DNA of 25,936 nt from JAGMXM01 sp964458325 (GTDB lineage: Bacteria > Verrucomicrobiota > Verrucomicrobiia > Limisphaerales > UBA1319). Position 1 is the stretch's first letter, and each line of letters begins with the position of its first letter. The notes under the pieces are model-generated. The model saw nothing but the letters and a program-made list of their open reading frames with translations. It did not search any database and was not told where the DNA came from. Both the position numbers and the translations under genes were made by a program. The stretch is from contig CAYWIM010000070.1 of the NCBI GenBank assembly GCA_964458325.1, positions 1 through 25,936 on the forward strand, given 5' to 3'. Below, in pieces: positions 23,296 to 25,936 of the stretch.

Positions 23296-25716
23296 TCACT
23301 TCGGCGGAAGGAGCGGCTGATAGTGGATCGATGGGTACCCGCCGCCCATGTTTCGGGCGAGCCAAAGGCGGTAATCCAGGGTTTGGGTGGCGGCCAGGTA
23401 CTTGCGAGCGATCGGATGGGTTGCCGTGACGACGGCGATGGCTTTGGAACCGCCTTCCGCGGTGACCGTGAGAACCAGTTCGTCGCGAAAGTCGCCGCAG
23501 AGATCGGCCATCATGGAAACGGCGGCGCCGGGAGGCAGGGCCGGCTGTGCCTGGCTGCCAAAGTCGACCTCCTTGCCGTTGAAGTCGCCGATCTTGCCGT
23601 CCGGTCCGCCCAGCAATTCGCGGGTGGGATCGCCGTCCCACTCGATCGGTGTGTAGCGATAGGGGAACGGTTCCAGCAGCAGCCGGCCGTCGGCGGAGAA
23701 CAGAACGATGTTGGGATCGTTGTGCCCGGCACGATTGGAGATGCACTCGATCCCCGGGGCCCCGTCCCAGATATCCGACGTCCAGCCGTAGTGGCCGTGG
23801 CTCCAGCGGGGATCGTCTTCCCGGTTCACTTTCCAGAGGATCTGGCCCGAGCTGGCATCGACCATGTAGACGCCCGCGTGGACGGACGACTCGACGATGT
23901 AAAACACTTCCAGTCCAGGGCGATCGGGGAGGTAGTCGGCGATCGAGACAATGTCAGGGTGCTGCCGGTAGATCGACCAGCGGAGGCTGCCATCGGGATG
24001 GAGGCAGGTGGTGCCGTCGAAGACCTCCTGGCGTCCGTCCCCGTCGACGTCGGCCATCTCGATCTTGTGCCCGCCGCTTCCGCTGGTTTCGGCGAAGCTG
24101 TCGAACCTCCACAGCGGCTTGAGCTGGGCGTCGAAGGCTGCGAAGACTTCGTTTTCGTACAGGCCGGTTTGCGTGACGACGGCCGGATGTTTGCCGTCCA
24201 GGCAGCCAACCGAGAGGTGGATCCGGGTCGACGATTTGGCGAAGTCCGACACCATGTCGGGCCAAGGCGCCTTGTGCCTGAGTTCGCCGGACATGCCGTC
24301 GAGGATCGCGACCCAGACGGCGTCGCCGATCTGCAGCCGCGTCACCACCTCGGCCTTGCCGTCGCCGTCCATGTCCCAGACATTGAAGGGCACGTTATTG
24401 GCACTGCCGTAGCAGCGGTCGTGCCGGCAGATGTCTTTGCGCCAGAGCGAGCGCCCATAGGCGGTGAAGGCTTCGAGCTGGACCGGCAAGCCCGGATCCT
24501 GCGACATTTCACGGTTGCCGTTGTCCATGCGGATGACGCAATCGAGGGTGCCGTCGCCGTCGAGGTCGCCGAAGATCGGCACGAGCGATCCTTGTTGACA
24601 GAGCGGTTGAAAGGTGGCGACGACGTTGCTCGGTTCTGACTCGGCCGTGATGCCGAACCACTCGGATTTGCGTCCTTCCTTGCGGGAGGCATCGACCGGT
24701 CTGACATAGTATTGGTAGCGCCGGCCCGCCTCGGTCCCGGAGTCAACAAAGGTGGTCGATTCGGCAACGGGGGTTTCGGAAACGCGAAATCCCGCGTGGT
24801 CCCGCGTGGTGGCCCGGTAGACGTGGAACTGGGTATCCGCCGTGTCACCGCTCAACAGCGCCCAGCTCAACAGGATCTTTCCGCCGCCGAGGGACGCGCC
24901 GGTCAGCCGGCGCGGCTCGATGGTCCAATCGGCCGATTGGGGCTCGCGCACGGGTCGAAAACCGAGATCGGGATGGCGAATGCCGGCCGAGATGCCCAGG
25001 CGGTTCCCGCACTTGAGATAGTCGCCCGTCCGGGCCCAGGAGCCACCCATCACACTGCTTTCGATGACGAGCGGATCGTCGATGCGATATTTGAATCGCG
25101 TGGTCGCCGGGTCGTGATGCTCCACTACCATCTGCCAGACGTTGCCGCTCATCCCATAGAGACCGAAGCCGTTCGGCGATCCGGAGCGGGCCGGTTCGAG
25201 GTGCCGTTGCCAGGCATGGAAGGCCCGGTCGCCGGTCGCGTCGTAGTTGGCTCGGCCTTCCGGGGCCTCGTCGCCCCAGGGATACGCCTTCCCCGTCAGG
25301 CCGCCGCGGCAGGCGTATTCAAACTCGGCCGACGTGGGCAGCCGGCAGATGCGTCCTTCCCGCTCGGTAAGCCAAGCCAGGTAGGCCAGCACGTCCTCGC
25401 GATTGACGAAGATCACCGGATGATCGCCCTGGCCGGGCGGGATGGCGCCGCCGGCCCAGTGCAGCGGGCAGCCGTGGCCCGTCGCATCGACGAATGACTT
25501 GTATTCCTGGTTTGTGACAGGATGGTCGAGGATCTCAAAGTCCTCGACCCGTGTCGGCGATCCGTTCTGGTTTGCTCCCCGGCCGCGACGAAAGGTGTCG
25601 CCTTTGATTTCCACGAAGCCGCTGAGAGTTTCTCCGGCAAGGCTCACCGGTTCCACTGCAACACCGGCCAGCGCCAGAGTGATCAGCGCGAATGTTCGGA
25701 TCGACCATCGGTTCAT
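23296..25716 (-). CDS. Secreted SUMF1-domain protein fused to a PL11-like rhamnogalacturonan-lyase propeller
   Basis: 806 residues. A signal peptide spans about 1-28. Residues 33-256 form a SUMF1 (formylglycine-generating-enzyme-like) domain: VEIKGDTFRRG, HPVTNQEYKSFVDATGH, CRLPTSAEFEYACRGG, YPWGDEAPEGRANYD, GLYGMSGNVWQMV, GGSW and a final LGFRPVRE. A fibronectin-like beta domain (about 270-365, LLSWALLSGDTADTQFHVYR) and an FG-GAP-type propeller (375-806) follow, with DLDGDG (384-389), WDMDGDGKAEVVTR and ADVDGDGRQEVFDG calcium loops. This order of beta domain then DxDGDG propeller, and the HGHYGWTSDIWDG segment, resemble rhamnogalacturonan lyases of family PL11. ATG 25716 has AGGG upstream; a longer open frame to 25899 is not convincing. 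Whether it is a lyase or a binding protein is open. Confidence 0.72.
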   Translation of the reverse strand: MNRWSIRTFALITLALAGVAVEPVSLAGETLSGFVEIKGDTFRRGRGANQNGSPTRVEDFEILDHPVTNQEYKSFVDATGHGCPLHWAGGAIPPGQGDHPVIFVNREDVLAYLAWLTEREGRICRLPTSAEFEYACRGGLTGKAYPWGDEAPEGRANYDATGDRAFHAWQRHLEPARSGSPNGFGLYGMSGNVWQMVVEHHDPATTRFKYRIDDPLVIESSVMGGSWARTGDYLKCGNRLGISAGIRHPDLGFRPVREPQSADWTIEPRRLTGASLGGGKILLSWALLSGDTADTQFHVYRATTRDHAGFRVSETPVAESTTFVDSGTEAGRRYQYYVRPVDASRKEGRKSEWFGITAESEPSNVVATFQPLCQQGSLVPIFGDLDGDGTLDCVIRMDNGNREMSQDPGLPVQLEAFTAYGRSLWRKDICRHDRCYGSANNVPFNVWDMDGDGKAEVVTRLQIGDAVWVAILDGMSGELRHKAPWPDMVSDFAKSSTRIHLSVGCLDGKHPAVVTQTGLYENEVFAAFDAQLKPLWRFDSFAETSGSGGHKIEMADVDGDGRQEVFDGTTCLHPDGSLRWSIYRQHPDIVSIADYLPDRPGLEVFYIVESSVHAGVYMVDASSGQILWKVNREDDPRWSHGHYGWTSDIWDGAPGIECISNRAGHNDPNIVLFSADGRLLLEPFPYRYTPIEWDGDPTRELLGGPDGKIGDFNGKEVDFGSQAQPALPPGAAVSMMADLCGDFRDELVLTVTAEGGSKAIAVVTATHPIARKYLAATQTLDYRLWLARNMGGGYPSIHYQPLLPPK

Positions 25717-25751
25717 AGAGCCCTGTTTCTGTTTGGATAAGAAATCGCTTT

Positions 25752-25936
25752 TCAGGCGGCACGGGCACGACGCCTCTGTGGCCGGCCGTGAAGAAGCGCT
25801 TTCATGGGGAGAATGCTGAGCGGGGGCAGATGCGTCAAGATCGATGGCAGCAGGCTCTCGATCATGGCGATGGCATCGAGACTGCGCGGAGAACAACAAA
25901 GGAAACGATCGCCTGGTATCCTGACTTGCAGGGCCT
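25752..25936 (-). CDS. Possible C terminus of a minus-strand gene, 5' end outside the window
   Basis: A minus frame is open from the right edge to TGA at 25754-25752, about 61 codons. It reads ALQVRIPGDRFLCCSPRSLD, IESLLPSILTHLPPLSILPM and ends in a basic RPQRRRARAA tail. Codon use is not strongly biased, and two plus-strand frames are open here as well, so this is uncertain. If real, it lies 35 bases upstream of the SUMF1-PL11 gene. No family is recognised. Confidence 0.25.
   Translation of the reverse strand, partial: ALQVRIPGDRFLCCSPRSLDAIAMIESLLPSILTHLPPLSILPMKALLHGRPQRRRARAA

Noticed and set aside
1..25936. CRISPR arrays, tRNA and rRNA genes
   Set aside because: No regularly spaced identical repeats and no cloverleaf or rRNA core sequences were seen by reading; the repeats found are too few and irregular.

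Overview
This is a G+C-rich bacterial chromosome segment, roughly two thirds G+C by eye, with tightly packed genes on both strands. The gene content (rpmI-rplT-pheS-pheT, a PF07399-type Na+/H+ antiporter, DUF1080, a GH106-like hydrolase, a PL11-like lyase, GxxExxY) and the many short intergenic hairpin repeats suggest the PVC group, most likely a Verrucomicrobiota genome. That assignment is inferred from gene families and style, not from a marker alignment.

Layout. Bases 1-562 (minus) hold the start of a DUF4410 lipoprotein gene that runs off the left edge. Bases 866-5358 (plus) form the translation cluster rpmI-rplT-pheS-pheT, without infC next to it; two copies of a 78-bp palindrome-rich repeat lie between rplT and pheS. 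Bases 5371-8833 (minus) hold a mannose-1-phosphate guanylyltransferase, the antiporter and a LEA14-like lipoprotein. Bases 8834-9393 are a noncoding island of hairpins and direct repeats. A secreted GH5-like hydrolase (9394-10860, plus) faces a two-gene minus-strand operon: DUF1080 lipoprotein, then a GH106-like hydrolase (10911-13623).

Bases 13818-15706 are an ISAs1-type insertion sequence. Its transposase carries an N-terminal DruA-like (DUF4338) domain and is broken by a -1 frameshift. A 10-bp direct repeat on either side looks like the target duplication. Removing the element leaves about 240 bp between the DUF1080 operon and a divergent two-transporter operon (NCS2-like permease and MFS carrier, 15763-18688). 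The element therefore probably split the control region of one carbohydrate-use locus.

Bases 18759-22400 encode the replicative polymerase DnaE with a PHP domain that looks metal-competent. Downstream are a doubtful small membrane ORF with an in-frame stop, a 264-bp element with inverted-repeat ends around a truncated GxxExxY gene, and an 806-residue secreted protein joining a SUMF1-like domain to a PL11-like rhamnogalacturonan-lyase propeller. The right edge may hold the tail of one more minus-strand gene.

Working together: the GH5-like, GH106-like, DUF1080 and PL11-like proteins and the two transporters fit a cell that degrades plant-type polysaccharide such as rhamnogalacturonan and takes up the products. 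This physiology is inference. No rRNA, tRNA or CRISPR array was seen.
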